Below, piece by piece: positions 41,743-51,351 of a stretch of 64,000 nucleotides of DNA (positions are counted from its first letter, which is position 1; each line of letters starts with the position of its first letter). Location: contig JAHDVP010000004.1 in NCBI GenBank assembly GCA_023384575.1, positions 105,696 to 169,695 on the forward strand, given 5' to 3'. Made by a program: the position numbers and the translations under genes. The stretch comes from Acidobacteriota bacterium (GTDB lineage: Bacteria; Acidobacteriota; Vicinamibacteria; Vicinamibacterales; JAFNAJ01). The notes beneath the pieces are model-generated. The model was not told the origin of the DNA and searched no databases. It saw only the letters and a program-made list of their open reading frames with translations.

Positions 41743-43101
41743 ACTCCGCCCGAACCACAGGTACAGCGGGATGCCGGCCGCCATGACGAGGAGCCCCGCG
41801 CCCGACGGGCCGGGGTTCATCCAGATCGCATTGACGAGCATCAGCGCACTCACGAGGACGAACACGCCGGGCGTCCACGGATAGCCGATGGCCGAGAACG
41901 GTCGCGGGGCGTCGGGCTCGCGCTGTCGCAGCACGAACACGGCCGCCACCGCCATGCCGGCGAAGAGCGTAATTGCGAACCCGGTGTACGAGACGAGCGC
42001 GTCGGCGCCGCCGGACAGCACGAGCAGGCTCGCCCAGACGGCCTGCGCGACAATCGCCACGGCCGGCGTCTTGTACTGCGGATGTACGCTCGCCGCCCTC
42101 GCGAAGAACGCGCGGTCGCGCGCCATGGCGTAGTAGACGCGCGGGCCGGCGAACGTCATCGCGCTGATGCTCGCCGCCAGGCTGACGATCGAGACGACAC
42201 CCATGATGTCGCCGGCGCGGGCGCCGAGCAGCCGATCGGCGATCACGTCGAGCACGCTGCCCTGGACCCCGGCGAGGTCGCCGACCGGCAGCACGTAGAG
42301 ATACAGCAGGTTCAGGAAGAAGTAGACGGCGATGACGGCCGCCGTGCCGAGCGCGAGCGCAAGCGGCACGTTGCGGCCGGGGTTGCGGATCTCCTCGGCC
42401 ATGTAGGCCGCGGCGTTCCAGCCCGAGTAGGTGAACATCACGGGGATGAGCGCGAGCAGCCACGCGCCGCCCGACACGGGGCCGGTCGTCTGCTGCAGGT
42501 TCGACACCTCGCCGGCACCGAACGAGAAGCCGAGCGCGATGAAGGCGACGAGCGCCGTCACCTTGAGCACGGCGAGCACGTTCATGACGATCCGGCCCGG
42601 GCCGACACCGCGAAGGTGCACGAGCGCCATCAGGCCGATCGTGACAATCGCGAGCGCCGACTGGCGCGAGAGCGTGAGCGGCACGAGCGGCAGGGGCAGC
42701 GTCACGAGGGGCGTGGCGTCGGCGGCGCCGGGAACGAATCGATCGAGGTAGAACACCAGCACGACGGCGCTCGCGGCCATCGCGCCGGAGAAGCCGGCGA
42801 CGAACGACGTCCAGCCGGTCAGGAACGCGGCCAGTCGCCCGTAGGCCGCATGCAGGTACACGTACTCGCCGCCCGCCCGAGGGCGCACGGCCGCGAGCTC
42901 TGCGTACGCCATCGCCCCGGCGAACGCGAGCATTCCGCCCACCAGCCAGGTGCCGAGAAACGCCCACGAGTTCGAGACGGCCGCGGCGACGAGCGGCGGG
43001 GTGAACAGAATGCCGCCGCCGATGACGTTCGAGACGATGATCGCCGCGGCGTCGTACGGACCGAGGCGGCGTTCGAGGGAAGACGAGGGACGGTCGGCCA
43101 T
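41728..43101 (-). CDS. APC-family amino acid permease
   Basis: Membrane transporter with about 12 TM segments, 457 residues from the ATG at 43101. The N-terminal helix has IIVSNVIGGGILFTPPLVAA with the glycine-rich substrate-binding break. AGGEYVYLHAAYGRLAAFLTG near residue 85 is typical of the LAT/APC branch, and GWNAAAYMAEEIRNPGRNVP near residue 220 is the conserved TM6-loop motif. It exchanges or imports amino acids; specificity unknown. A TACAAT box lies nine bases upstream. The end (SGVRS and stop) comes from palindrome copy E. Confidence 0.92.
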   Translation of the reverse strand: MADRPSSSLERRLGPYDAAAIIVSNVIGGGILFTPPLVAAAVSNSWAFLGTWLVGGMLAFAGAMAYAELAAVRPRAGGEYVYLHAAYGRLAAFLTGWTSFVAGFSGAMAASAVVLVFYLDRFVPGAADATPLVTLPLPLVPLTLSRQSALAIVTIGLMALVHLRGVGPGRIVMNVLAVLKVTALVAFIALGFSFGAGEVSNLQQTTGPVSGGAWLLALIPVMFTYSGWNAAAYMAEEIRNPGRNVPLALALGTAAVIAVYFFLNLLYLYVLPVGDLAGVQGSVLDVIADRLLGARAGDIMGVVSIVSLAASISAMTFAGPRVYYAMARDRAFFARAASVHPQYKTPAVAIVAQAVWASLLVLSGGADALVSYTGFAITLFAGMAVAAVFVLRQREPDAPRPFSAIGYPWTPGVFVLVSALMLVNAIWMNPGPSGAGLLVMAAGIPLYLWFGRSGVRS

Positions 43102-43336
43102 GGTCCCTGCATTGTAGTGTCCGCCGACCCCCGGTGAGCCCTGACGCGATCGCCACCCCCGGGCGGACTGGCCTGGTCGACCAGGTGCCGCGGGGATGAC
43201 CGCCCGACCGTGTCGTCGCCCTGCGTTAGCGGAAGACAGCGGGCGGAAGACAGCCGGCGAGCCGCTTCGGACCTCGATGTGGCAGAATGACGGCGAAAGG
43301 TCACAGCCGCATCCTGCCGGCCGCCTGGAGGCACCT

Positions 43337-44086
43337 ATGCCTGTCCGCCGCGCGCTCGTGATGGCTTTCGTCCTCTTCCACGCCACGCTGGCGGTCGCCC
43401 AGCCTCAGAACGCGCGCGAACGGGCGCGGCCGGCGTACACGTCGGGCCTCGAGTACATGCGCGTCGAGCGGTTCGCGGACGCCGCGGCGTCGTTTGAGTC
43501 GGCGACGGCCACCGACCCGTCCTTCGAGCTGGCCCATTACATGCTCGGACGGGCTTATCTCGCGCTCAAGGACTACTACGCCGCCGTGGATGCGCTGACC
43601 ACGGCGAGAGACCTGTACGTCGCCGACGCGACGCGGCGCTTCCAGGACCGGGCGGAAGGGCAGCGCTACCGGCGGACCCGGATCGGGGAAATCGACGACC
43701 TGCTGTCGCAGTTGAGGAACCTGCCCCGTCAGACGCCCGAGGTCCAGGGGCAGATCCGGCAGCTCGAGGAGCACAAGCGGCAGCTCGAGGATCGCGACCG
43801 GCACGTCGACGCCGACGCTGGCGTCCCTGCGTTCGTGTTGCTGTCGCTCGGCAGCGCCCACTTCCGCGCCGCCAACTTCGGCCTGGCGGAGCAGACGTGG
43901 CGCGATGCCATTGCTGCCGATCCGGGCAGCGGCGAGGCGCACAACAACCTCGCGGTCGTTCTCCTCGAGACCGGCCGGTACGACGAGGCGGAGCAGTCGG
44001 TGCGCAACGCGGAGAAGGCGGGACGTCGGGTGCCGCAGGCCCTCAAGGACGAGATCAGGAAGCGGCGAAAGAGCAGCCCGCGCTGA
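43337..44086 (+). CDS. secreted TPR-repeat protein
   Basis: 249 residues with a signal peptide (MPVRRALVMAFVLFHATLAVAQ). TPR units follow: YTSGLEYMRVERFADAAASFE, ELAHYMLGRAYLALKDYYAA and SGEAHNNLAVVLLETGRYDE. A coiled-coil stretch (GQIRQLEEHKRQLEDRDRHVD) separates the repeats. It probably scaffolds periplasmic or outer-membrane complexes; partner unknown. A TGGAGG ribosome site precedes the ATG. It is convergent with the LOV-phosphatase gene. Confidence 0.8.
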   Translation: MPVRRALVMAFVLFHATLAVAQPQNARERARPAYTSGLEYMRVERFADAAASFESATATDPSFELAHYMLGRAYLALKDYYAAVDALTTARDLYVADATRRFQDRAEGQRYRRTRIGEIDDLLSQLRNLPRQTPEVQGQIRQLEEHKRQLEDRDRHVDADAGVPAFVLLSLGSAHFRAANFGLAEQTWRDAIAADPGSGEAHNNLAVVLLETGRYDEAEQSVRNAEKAGRRVPQALKDEIRKRRKSSPR

Positions 44087-44103
44087 GCGTCGCCTGGCCC
44101 GCG

Positions 44104-45336
44104 TCACTCGGCCCGCTCGATGGCGAGCAGCGAGACGTCGTCGCGGAGGCGGCCGCCCGACCAGTCGAGCACGGCGCGAGCCACGAGGTCGAGCCCGGCC
44201 CGCAGGGGGAGTCCGCGCACGCGATCGATGGCCTCGATCAGGCGACGGCTGCCGAACTCCTGCTCGTCCGCGTCGAGCGCCTCGATGGCGCCGTCGGTGT
44301 AGAAGTACAGCCGATCTCCCGGCGACAGCATCACGGACTTGTCGTCGTAAGTGGCGTGCTCGATCATGCCGATCGGCAGTCCGCCGCCGTCGAGCGGGGC
44401 CGGCGGTCCGGTGCGCGGGAGCACGATGGGCGCTGGATGACCAGCCATCACGTACTGGAATCGTCCCTCCGTCCGGTCGAACACCCCGTAGACGCACGTG
44501 AAGTACTGCCGCGTGCGGTCCATCGGGAACTGCCGATTCAGGCGCTCGGCCACCCGCGACGGCGGCACGACGCCGGGGCCCTCGCCCGTGTGCTCCAGCA
44601 GGAGCGAACCCTCGACGCCGGGCGACAGCAGGTGCGTCAGGGTGAACGACAGCAGCGCCGCCCCGACGCCGTGCCCGCTCACGTCCAGCAGGTACAGGCC
44701 CACCGGGCCGTGCGCGAACGCGACGACGCCCGCGGCATCGCCGGCCAGGCTCGTGCAGGGATGGAACGCGCGCGCGATGCGCAGGCCGCCGACCTTCAGT
44801 TCCGCCGGCGGAAGCAGGGCGTCCTGGATTCGCGCCGCGAGCCGCAGGTCGTGTTCGAGGGCCTCCTTGGCGCGCCGCAGCCCGTGCTCGGCGTCGCGTC
44901 GGGCGGTGACGTCGGACTGAATGCCGATGAAGTGGGTGACCACGCCGCGCTCGTCGCGGACCGGCGTGATGGAGAGCCGGTTCCAGAACGTCGTGCCGTC
45001 GCGCCGGTAGTTCAGGATCTCGACGACGCACTCACGCTCTTCGGCGATGGCCGCACGGATCTCCGAGATGGCCGCCGGGTCGCTGCCGGGCCCCTGGAGG
45101 AAACGGCAGTTCCGGCCCAGCACCTCGGCGACCGCGTAGCCGGTGACACGCTCGAAGCCCTCGTTGGCGTAGATGAGCGGCCTGTCGGGCAGCCGCGCAT
45201 CGGCAATCGTGATGCCCTCCGCCGCGACGTCGAGCGCGCGGTCCTTCAGCGCGAGTTGGTCGGCCAGCGCGCGCGCCTGCAGGCGACTGGTGGCCGCTGC
45301 CGCGTCCCCGTTCTGTTCCGCCGGCCCGCCTGACAC
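44104..45336 (-). CDS. LOV blue-light receptor fused to PP2C/SpoIIE phosphatase
   Basis: 410 residues. A LOV-type PAS domain (~35-145) contains the photoactive signature GRNCRFLQG with Cys77, the conserved EILNYRRDGTTFWN, and the FMN-contacting Gln140 in FIGIQSDVT. After a short coiled linker, residues ~165-405 form a PP2C phosphatase of the SpoIIE/RsbU class: SLAGDAAGVV (one metal Asp), YLLDVSGHGVGAALLSFTL, LYFYTDGAIEALDADEQEFG and the final RDDVSLLAIER. Light would regulate Ser/Thr dephosphorylation, probably of an anti-sigma antagonist. No partner-switching genes are adjacent. Confidence 0.9.
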   Translation of the reverse strand: MSGGPAEQNGDAAAATSRLQARALADQLALKDRALDVAAEGITIADARLPDRPLIYANEGFERVTGYAVAEVLGRNCRFLQGPGSDPAAISEIRAAIAEERECVVEILNYRRDGTTFWNRLSITPVRDERGVVTHFIGIQSDVTARRDAEHGLRRAKEALEHDLRLAARIQDALLPPAELKVGGLRIARAFHPCTSLAGDAAGVVAFAHGPVGLYLLDVSGHGVGAALLSFTLTHLLSPGVEGSLLLEHTGEGPGVVPPSRVAERLNRQFPMDRTRQYFTCVYGVFDRTEGRFQYVMAGHPAPIVLPRTGPPAPLDGGGLPIGMIEHATYDDKSVMLSPGDRLYFYTDGAIEALDADEQEFGSRRLIEAIDRVRGLPLRAGLDLVARAVLDWSGGRLRDDVSLLAIERAE

Positions 45337-45412
45337 GCCTGCGATCTCCTTCCGGTCGGTGGCGATCGGCCCCCTCGCGAGGGGAGACCGGCACCGCGTC
45401 GGCCCCGCGGTT

Positions 45413-46489
45413 TCAGCCGGCTGCCCTCGTTCGCAGCACCGGGGCCAGCAGGTCGCGGGCCCGCAGCAGCACGTCGCGCGTCGTCTTCCAGTCGACGCAC
45501 GGGTCGGTCACCGACACGCCGTACCGGAGCAGCGATCGGTCGGCCGGAATGGGCTGCTGGCCCGCCTCGAGGTTCGACTCCATCATCAGGCCGACGATCG
45601 ACCTGTTCCCCTCGGCGATCTGGTGCACGCAGTCGTGGAAGACGAGCGGCTGCAGGGTGTGGTCCTTCAGGCAGTTGACGTGCGCGCAGTCGACCACGAT
45701 GTTCGCCGGCAGTCCCGCGGCGGTCAGCGCCCGCTCGGCGAGGCGGACGCTCACCGTGTCGTAGTTGGGGCGCCCGCCTCCGCCCCGCAGCACGAGGTGC
45801 CCGTGGCGATTGCCGCTCGTCCGTACTACCGACGTCTTGCCCTGCCAGTTGATGCCGAGGAAGCTGTGCGGCTGCGAGGCGGAGCGGATCGCGTTCACCG
45901 CGATGTCGAGGCTGCCGTCGGTGGCGTTCTTGAAGCCCACGGGCGCGGAGAGGCCGCTTGCCATCTCACGGTGCGTCTGCGACTCGGTCGTACGGGCGCC
46001 GATGGCATACCAGCTGACGAGGTCGCCGAGGTACTGCGGCGTGAGCGGATCGAGCGCCTCGGTGCCGGCAGGGAGGCCGAGCTCGGCAAACTGCGCGAGC
46101 AGCCGGCGCGCGCCGAGGATGCCCTCCTGGATGCGGAACGAGTCGTCCATGTGCGGATCGTTGACGTACCCCTTCCATCCCGAGGAGGTCCGCGGCTTCT
46201 CGAAGTAGACGCGCATCACGATGAACAGGGTGTCGGCGGCTTCGGTCGCCACGGCGGAGAGCCGCCGCGCGTAGTCGAGCGCCGCCTCTGGGTCGTGAAT
46301 CGAGCACGGGCCGACGATCGCGAGCAGGCGCGGCGACGTCCGGTCGAGAATGGCCCGTACGGCGGCGCGGCCGCAGGCCACGGTGGCGGCGGCCCGGTCG
46401 CTGAGCGGCACCATCGCGTGGACCGCCTCCGGCGTGGGCATGTCCTCGAATCCGGAAACGTTGACGTTCTCGAGAGGTGTCGATTCCAT
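45413..46489 (-). CDS. aroG: 3-deoxy-7-phosphoheptulonate synthase, class I
   Basis: First step of the shikimate pathway: PEP plus erythrose 4-phosphate gives DAHP. The 358-residue protein has LLAIVGPCSIHDPEAALDYA near residue 55, VMRVYFEKPRTSSGWKGYVND near residue 90, GARTTESQTHREMASGLS near residue 163, KNATDGS, and VDCAHVNCLKDHTLQ near residue 265, all typical of the AroG/F/H family. The metal-binding Cys (GPCS) and His (AHVN) are present. It is a single gene. Confidence 0.94.
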   Translation of the reverse strand: MESTPLENVNVSGFEDMPTPEAVHAMVPLSDRAAATVACGRAAVRAILDRTSPRLLAIVGPCSIHDPEAALDYARRLSAVATEAADTLFIVMRVYFEKPRTSSGWKGYVNDPHMDDSFRIQEGILGARRLLAQFAELGLPAGTEALDPLTPQYLGDLVSWYAIGARTTESQTHREMASGLSAPVGFKNATDGSLDIAVNAIRSASQPHSFLGINWQGKTSVVRTSGNRHGHLVLRGGGGRPNYDTVSVRLAERALTAAGLPANIVVDCAHVNCLKDHTLQPLVFHDCVHQIAEGNRSIVGLMMESNLEAGQQPIPADRSLLRYGVSVTDPCVDWKTTRDVLLRARDLLAPVLRTRAAG

Positions 46490-46736
46490 CGGACGGGCGA
46501 CCTCGCCTCAGATTATGCCTCGTTCCGGGCCGCACCACGGCCCTCGCCGACGTTGCGGTCGGTCGACGACCGGGCGGGGCCGGAACGGCCCCACGCCGCC
46601 GACCGAGGGCTGGCGTGATCGCCGGTCCCCCGGTCGTGCGGTCGGCCGGCCCCGGATCGGCCGCGGGATCGGCTGGCCATTCGGGACCGTGCGCTGTAGG
46701 ATGCCGGGACACCCGACATCGACTTGGAGCTTCCGC

Positions 46737-48173
46737 ATGAGTGATTTCGTGTCCCTTCCGCCCCTCGTGTCCGACCGTGCGCAGCGTCGCCCTCTCTCGT
46801 GCCGCCGCCGCTCGCGGGTGACGGCGCCTGCGGCGCTCGCCGTGGTGCTCCTGGCAGGCGGGTGCGGCGTGGCCCCACCGGCGCCATCCACCGCGGTCCC
46901 GCAGATGCCGACCCTCCCGTCGTGGTCGGAGCAGATGCGGGTGCGCGAGAGCTGGCTGCCGACGCGGCACGCGCTGATGCTCGACATGATGCGCCGGCAC
47001 GACATCGACATGTGGATCATCGTCAACGAGGAGTTCCACAACGATCCCATCACGCAGTACATCGCCCCGCCGCGGCCGTACTCGGGCAACCGCGACATCT
47101 TCGTGTTCGTCGACGCCGGGCAGGACGGCCTGAAGAAGTACGCCATCACCGGCTTCCCGCAGGAGCAGGTGCGACGCCACTTCGAATCACCACGGGATCC
47201 CGTGCCGGCGACGACCCGGCTTCCCGAGCTCTACGCCCGATACACACCGTCGCGGATCGGTCTGCACATGGGCGGCCGCAAGGGTGTGCAGCGGAGCCTC
47301 ACCCACGACAGCTACCTGTTCCTGGAACAGACCCTGGGACCGGAGGCCGCGAGCCGGTTCGTCAGCGCGGCGGACCTGCTCGAGGAGTTCTTCGAGACGC
47401 GGATTCCCGAAGAGCTCGAGTACTACCGGGTGCACGTCGAGGCCACCGACGTGCTGGCGAGACGCGCGCTCTCGAACGAGGTGATCACCCCGGGCCGGAC
47501 GACCGTCGGCGAGGTGAGGAACTGGCTGTACGACGAGATCGGGAAGATCGGCGCGGGCGCCTGGTTCCAGCCGAACTTCCGGATCTACGAGCGCGGGGTG
47601 GAGCCCGAGCTCTCACGCGGCTTCCCCATCCCGGCCGACGAGTCGAAGGTGATCGAGCGCGGGCAGGTCGTGCACCTCGACCTGGGGATCACGCGCATGG
47701 GCTTCGACACCGACTGGCAGAAGAACGCGTACGTGCTGCGCGAGGGTGAGACCGATGCCCCCGAAGGCCTGAAGCGCGCGCTGGCCAACGCGAACGCGCT
47801 GCAGGACGCCCTGATGCTGCGGGCGGCCCGACCCGGCCGGACGGCTGGCGAGGTCACGGCTCAGGCGATGGAGGAGATGAGCGGGAAGGGCTTCGAGCCC
47901 CGCATCTACTCGCACCCGATCGGCGCGCAGGGGCACGGGCTCGGGACGAGTCTCGGGTACGGGTTCCGCGCCGACTCGAAGGGCGATCCGGCGACGATGA
48001 CCAAGCGCCTGCGGCACGGCTCGTACATCTCGATCGAGCTCTGCTCGGTCACCGCCATCCCGGAATGGGACGGCCAGCCGGTGATCATCGGCCTCGAGGA
48101 TCCGGCGCACCTCACCGACGAAGGCTACCAGTTCTTCGTGCCGCGGCAGGAGGCGTTCTACCTGATTCGGTAG
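46737..48173 (+). CDS. M24-family aminopeptidase/prolidase-like lipoprotein
   Basis: 478 residues. After a 25-residue basic stretch a lipoprotein leader (AALAVVLLAGGCGVAP) places a lipid-anchored Cys near residue 44, so the enzyme is envelope-located. The creatinase-like N-terminal domain (MLDMMRRHDIDMWIIVNEEFH) precedes a pita-bread M24 domain with LDLGITRMGFDTDWQKNAYV near residue 315, HPIGAQGHGLG near residue 393 and SIELCSVTAIPEWDG near residue 430. Some metal ligands differ from prolidase (His and Asp positions), so activity should be confirmed. Confidence 0.85.
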   Translation: MSDFVSLPPLVSDRAQRRPLSCRRRSRVTAPAALAVVLLAGGCGVAPPAPSTAVPQMPTLPSWSEQMRVRESWLPTRHALMLDMMRRHDIDMWIIVNEEFHNDPITQYIAPPRPYSGNRDIFVFVDAGQDGLKKYAITGFPQEQVRRHFESPRDPVPATTRLPELYARYTPSRIGLHMGGRKGVQRSLTHDSYLFLEQTLGPEAASRFVSAADLLEEFFETRIPEELEYYRVHVEATDVLARRALSNEVITPGRTTVGEVRNWLYDEIGKIGAGAWFQPNFRIYERGVEPELSRGFPIPADESKVIERGQVVHLDLGITRMGFDTDWQKNAYVLREGETDAPEGLKRALANANALQDALMLRAARPGRTAGEVTAQAMEEMSGKGFEPRIYSHPIGAQGHGLGTSLGYGFRADSKGDPATMTKRLRHGSYISIELCSVTAIPEWDGQPVIIGLEDPAHLTDEGYQFFVPRQEAFYLIR

Positions 48174-48296
48174 GCCCGGCGACGCCCCTGTCGAAAATCG
48201 ACCCGTCGGTTGGGAACGGTTGATCCCGGTCCCACCGAGGGGTCGACGTCGAAGCGTCAATTCCGGCGAAAGTGGCGTCGCAGCGGTTCGTCGGAA

Positions 48297-48314
48297 ATCT
48301 ACCAGCGGGTAGAT
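48297..48314. promoter_or_regulatory. inverted repeat upstream of the acyl-CoA operon promoter
   Basis: ATCTACC-AGCG-GGTAGAT is a perfect 7-4-7 inverted repeat ending seven bases before the TTGACA box. This is a likely operator for a TetR- or MarR-type regulator; none is encoded nearby. Confidence 0.5.
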
Positions 48315-48320
48315 CGAACC

Positions 48321-48350
48321 TTGACAAACCGTCGGATCCAGCCCTAAATG
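48321..48350 (+). promoter_or_regulatory. promoter of the CoA-transferase/mutase/thiolase operon
   Basis: A consensus TTGACA (48321-48326), an 18-base spacer and TAAATG (48345-48350). The GTG start codon lies seven bases farther, so the transcript would start at or next to the initiation codon. Confidence 0.6.
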
Positions 48351-48357
48351 TAGGATT

Positions 48358-49578
48358 GTGACTCCACGAGCCAAGCCGCTTCAGGGCCTCAGGGTCCTCG
48401 GTGTCGAACAGCAGGTCGCCGGGCCGTACTGCACGATGATGCTCGCCCACCAGGGGGCCGAGGTCATCAAGATCGAGCGCCCCGGCGTCGGCGACTCCAG
48501 CCGCGAGATGGCGCCCATCGTCAAGAACGACAGGGGCGAGAAGAACAGCGGCTACTTCCTCCGCTTCAACCTGAACAAGCGGAGCCTGTCGCTCGACATC
48601 ACGGCACCCGCCGGGCAGCAGGTGTTCAAGGAGCTCGTCGCCGTCTCCGACGTGGTGGTCGAGAACTTCCGGCCGGGGCTGATGAAGAAGATCGGCCTCG
48701 ACTACGCCGTCCTGAAGGAGATCAACCCGCGGCTCGTCTACGCGGCCATCAGCGGGTTCGGCACGTTGCCGGCGTACGAGGGGCCGTATGCCGATCGCCC
48801 GGCGTACGACATCATCTCGCAGGCGATGGGCGGGCTGATGCACACCTGCGGCTTCGAGGACCGCCCGCCGGCCTGGCTGGGCATCGCCCTCGGCGACATC
48901 TACTCCGGCGTGATGGCGGCCTACGGCATCACCCTGGCGCTCATCGACCGAGAGAAGACGGGCGAGGGGCAGTACCTCGACATCTCGATGTACGACAACA
49001 TGGCCTCGCTGGCCGAGCGCTACTTCACCGCGTACTCACTCACCGGCGCGGTGATGCAGCGGGGCAAGGAGAAGTTCATCGCGCCCTGGGGGCCGTTTGC
49101 GGCGAAGGACGGCTACGTGGCGCTCATCATCGCCACCGAGCGCGACTGGGGCAAGTTCTGCGAGGCCATCGGCCGCCCCGACCTCGTGACCGACCCGCGC
49201 TGCACGTCGGGGCCGAAGCGCGCCCAGAACATGGACGACTTCATCCGGCCGATCATCGAGCAGTGGATGAGCGACAAGACGAAGGACGAGGTGTGCGCCG
49301 CCTTCCTCGCCAAGTCGCTGCCGGCGGGCCCCGTGCAGGACGCGAAGGAAGTCTTCGACTGCCCGCACCTGAACGAGCGCGACCTGTTCGTCGAGACCGA
49401 CGATCCCATTCTCGGGAAGATCAAGCTGATGGGATCGCCGCTGAAGCTGTCGGCCACCCCCGAACAGCTGAATGGGCCCGTTCCGCTGCTCGGACAGCAC
49501 ACCGAGGAGGTGCTGCGGAGCGTGCTCGGCTACTCGGCCGAGCAGATTGCCGCCTTGTCGGGGGAGAAGGTGGTGTGA
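48358..49578 (+). CDS. family III CoA-transferase (CaiB/BaiF)
   Basis: Moves CoA between carboxylic acids. 406 residues: LRVLGVEQQVAGPYCTMMLA and GAEVIKIERPGVGDSSREM at the N-terminus, ITAPAGQQVFKELVAVSDVV and VENFRPGLMKKIGLDY, the APGDxxSG-type IALGDIYSGVMAAYG near residue 180 with the catalytic Asp, and EGQYLDISMYDNMASL. The GTG start sits directly behind a strong promoter. It overlaps the mutase by four bases, so it probably activates the acid that the mutase rearranges. The substrate is unknown. Confidence 0.9.
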   Translation: MTPRAKPLQGLRVLGVEQQVAGPYCTMMLAHQGAEVIKIERPGVGDSSREMAPIVKNDRGEKNSGYFLRFNLNKRSLSLDITAPAGQQVFKELVAVSDVVVENFRPGLMKKIGLDYAVLKEINPRLVYAAISGFGTLPAYEGPYADRPAYDIISQAMGGLMHTCGFEDRPPAWLGIALGDIYSGVMAAYGITLALIDREKTGEGQYLDISMYDNMASLAERYFTAYSLTGAVMQRGKEKFIAPWGPFAAKDGYVALIIATERDWGKFCEAIGRPDLVTDPRCTSGPKRAQNMDDFIRPIIEQWMSDKTKDEVCAAFLAKSLPAGPVQDAKEVFDCPHLNERDLFVETDDPILGKIKLMGSPLKLSATPEQLNGPVPLLGQHTEEVLRSVLGYSAEQIAALSGEKVV

Positions 49579-51287
49579 GCGGCGAGCGTCGCCGGCCGAC
49601 CGCCAGCCGCGTCGAGCCCGAGGTCGAGGCCGGGGAGCGTCTCGGCGAGGCGCAGGCCGCCTGGGAGGCGCGGCTGAGCGCGGAACCGACGCCGCCGAGG
49701 CGCGAGCGCTTCGAGACGCGCGGCGGCATTCCAGTCAAGCCCCTCTACACCCCTCTCGATCGGCACCCCGCCGGCTACCTCGAGCAGCTGGGCTTCCCTG
49801 GCGAGTTCCCCTTCACGCGCGGCGTCGAGCGCGGCATGTACCGGCACCAGTTCTGGACGATGGGGCAGTATGCCGGGTTCGGATCGGCCGAAGAGAGCAA
49901 CGCGCGGTTCAAGTACCTCGTGGCCCAGGGCGCCACGGGCTTTTCGGTGGCGCTCGATCTGCCGACGCAGATCGGCTACGACTCCGACCACCCGCGGAGC
50001 GCTGGTGAGGTGGGCAAGGTCGGCGTCGCGCTGAACTCGCTCGCGAACATGGAGGCGCTGCTCGACGGCGTCCCGCTCACGAAGGTGCGCCAGATCCGTA
50101 CCACGGCCAACGCCATGGGCAACGTGATGCTGGCCTTCTTCATCTGCGCCGCCGAGAGGCAGGGCGTGTCGCCGCGCAGCTTCAACGTGCTGCTGCAGAA
50201 CGACCCGCTCAAGGAGTACCTCGGGCGGGGCACGTTCATCTACCCGCCGCGTCCGTCGGTGCGGATCACCGCGGACGTGATGGAGTACTGCGCGCGCGAG
50301 ATTCCCAACTGGACGGCGGTGAACGTCTCCGGCTATCACATCCAGGAGTCGGGCGCGACGCCGGCGCAGGAGCTCGCCTTCGCGTTCGCGAACGCGCGCG
50401 AGTACCTCGACGACGTGCTCGCGCGCGGGGTGTCGATCGACGAGGTCGCCCCCGGCATCTGGGTGTTCCTGTCGGTCCAGATGGAGCTGATGGAGGAGGT
50501 GGCCAAGTTCCGCGCCGCGCGCCGGGTGTGGGCGCGGCTCATGCGCGACCACTACGGCGCGAAGAAGAAGGAATCGATGGCGCTCCGTTTCCTGGCCTTC
50601 ACGGCGGGCAGCGCGCTCACGGCCCAGCAGCCGCTCAACAACGCCGTGCGGGTGGCGATCCAGGCGATGGCCGCGGCCATGGCGGGCGCACAGACGGTAC
50701 ACGCCTGCTCGTTCGACGAGGCGCTGGCGCTGCCGAGCCAGGAGTCGGTGACGCTCGCCGTGCGCACGCAGCAGATCATCCAGCAGGAATCGGGCCTCGC
50801 GTCGGTCGTCGACCCGCTCGGCGGGTCGTACTACCTCGAATCGCTCACCGACGAGCTCGAGCGGCGCACGTGGGAGTACATGGAACGGATCCAGTCGCTC
50901 GGCGGCGCGGTGGCGGCGATCGACGAGGGGTACACGCAGCGGGAGATCAGCGCGTCGGCGTGGGAGCAGCAGCGCAAGATCGAGCAACGCGAGCGCCTCG
51001 TCATCGGCGTCAACGAGCAGGTCACGGGAGAGCCGCCCTCGGTGGCACTCTTCGCGCACGATCCCGAGGTCGAACGGCGCGAGTGCGAGAAGCTCGCGGA
51101 GTTGCGCCGCACGCGTGACGGCCAGCGCGTGGCCGAGGCGCTTCGGCGGCTCGAGGCCGACGCGCGCGGCGGGACCAACATCGTGCCCGCGACCATCGAG
51201 GCCGTGCGCGCCTACGCGACCATTGGCGAGATCTGCGGCGTGCTGCGCGGCGTCTTCGGCGAGCACCGGGAGACGCCCATCTTCTGA
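49575..51287 (+). CDS. divergent cobalamin-dependent acyl-CoA mutase, large subunit
   Basis: 570 residues matching the TIM-barrel subunit of the methylmalonyl-CoA mutase family without a B12-binding domain. Conserved: QYAGFGSAEESNARFKYL near residue 98, DLPTQIGYDSDHPRS near residue 128, LQNDPLKEYLGRGTFIYPP near residue 207, and NVSGYHIQESGATPAQE near residue 250. Tyr99 and Arg218 occupy the positions of Tyr89 and Arg207 of methylmalonyl-CoA mutase, while the usual Arg82 and Arg87 are Gln92 and Gly97. The GTG start overlaps the CoA-transferase stop. The small subunit is not in the window. Confidence 0.85.
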   Translation: MSGERRRPTASRVEPEVEAGERLGEAQAAWEARLSAEPTPPRRERFETRGGIPVKPLYTPLDRHPAGYLEQLGFPGEFPFTRGVERGMYRHQFWTMGQYAGFGSAEESNARFKYLVAQGATGFSVALDLPTQIGYDSDHPRSAGEVGKVGVALNSLANMEALLDGVPLTKVRQIRTTANAMGNVMLAFFICAAERQGVSPRSFNVLLQNDPLKEYLGRGTFIYPPRPSVRITADVMEYCAREIPNWTAVNVSGYHIQESGATPAQELAFAFANAREYLDDVLARGVSIDEVAPGIWVFLSVQMELMEEVAKFRAARRVWARLMRDHYGAKKKESMALRFLAFTAGSALTAQQPLNNAVRVAIQAMAAAMAGAQTVHACSFDEALALPSQESVTLAVRTQQIIQQESGLASVVDPLGGSYYLESLTDELERRTWEYMERIQSLGGAVAAIDEGYTQREISASAWEQQRKIEQRERLVIGVNEQVTGEPPSVALFAHDPEVERRECEKLAELRRTRDGQRVAEALRRLEADARGGTNIVPATIEAVRAYATIGEICGVLRGVFGEHRETPIF

Positions 51288-51351
51288 CCTCGTCGGGCCG
51301 CCTGCGGGTGAGGTCGACGTCCCAGGCTCATCGCTCTGCAAGGAGATTCAA

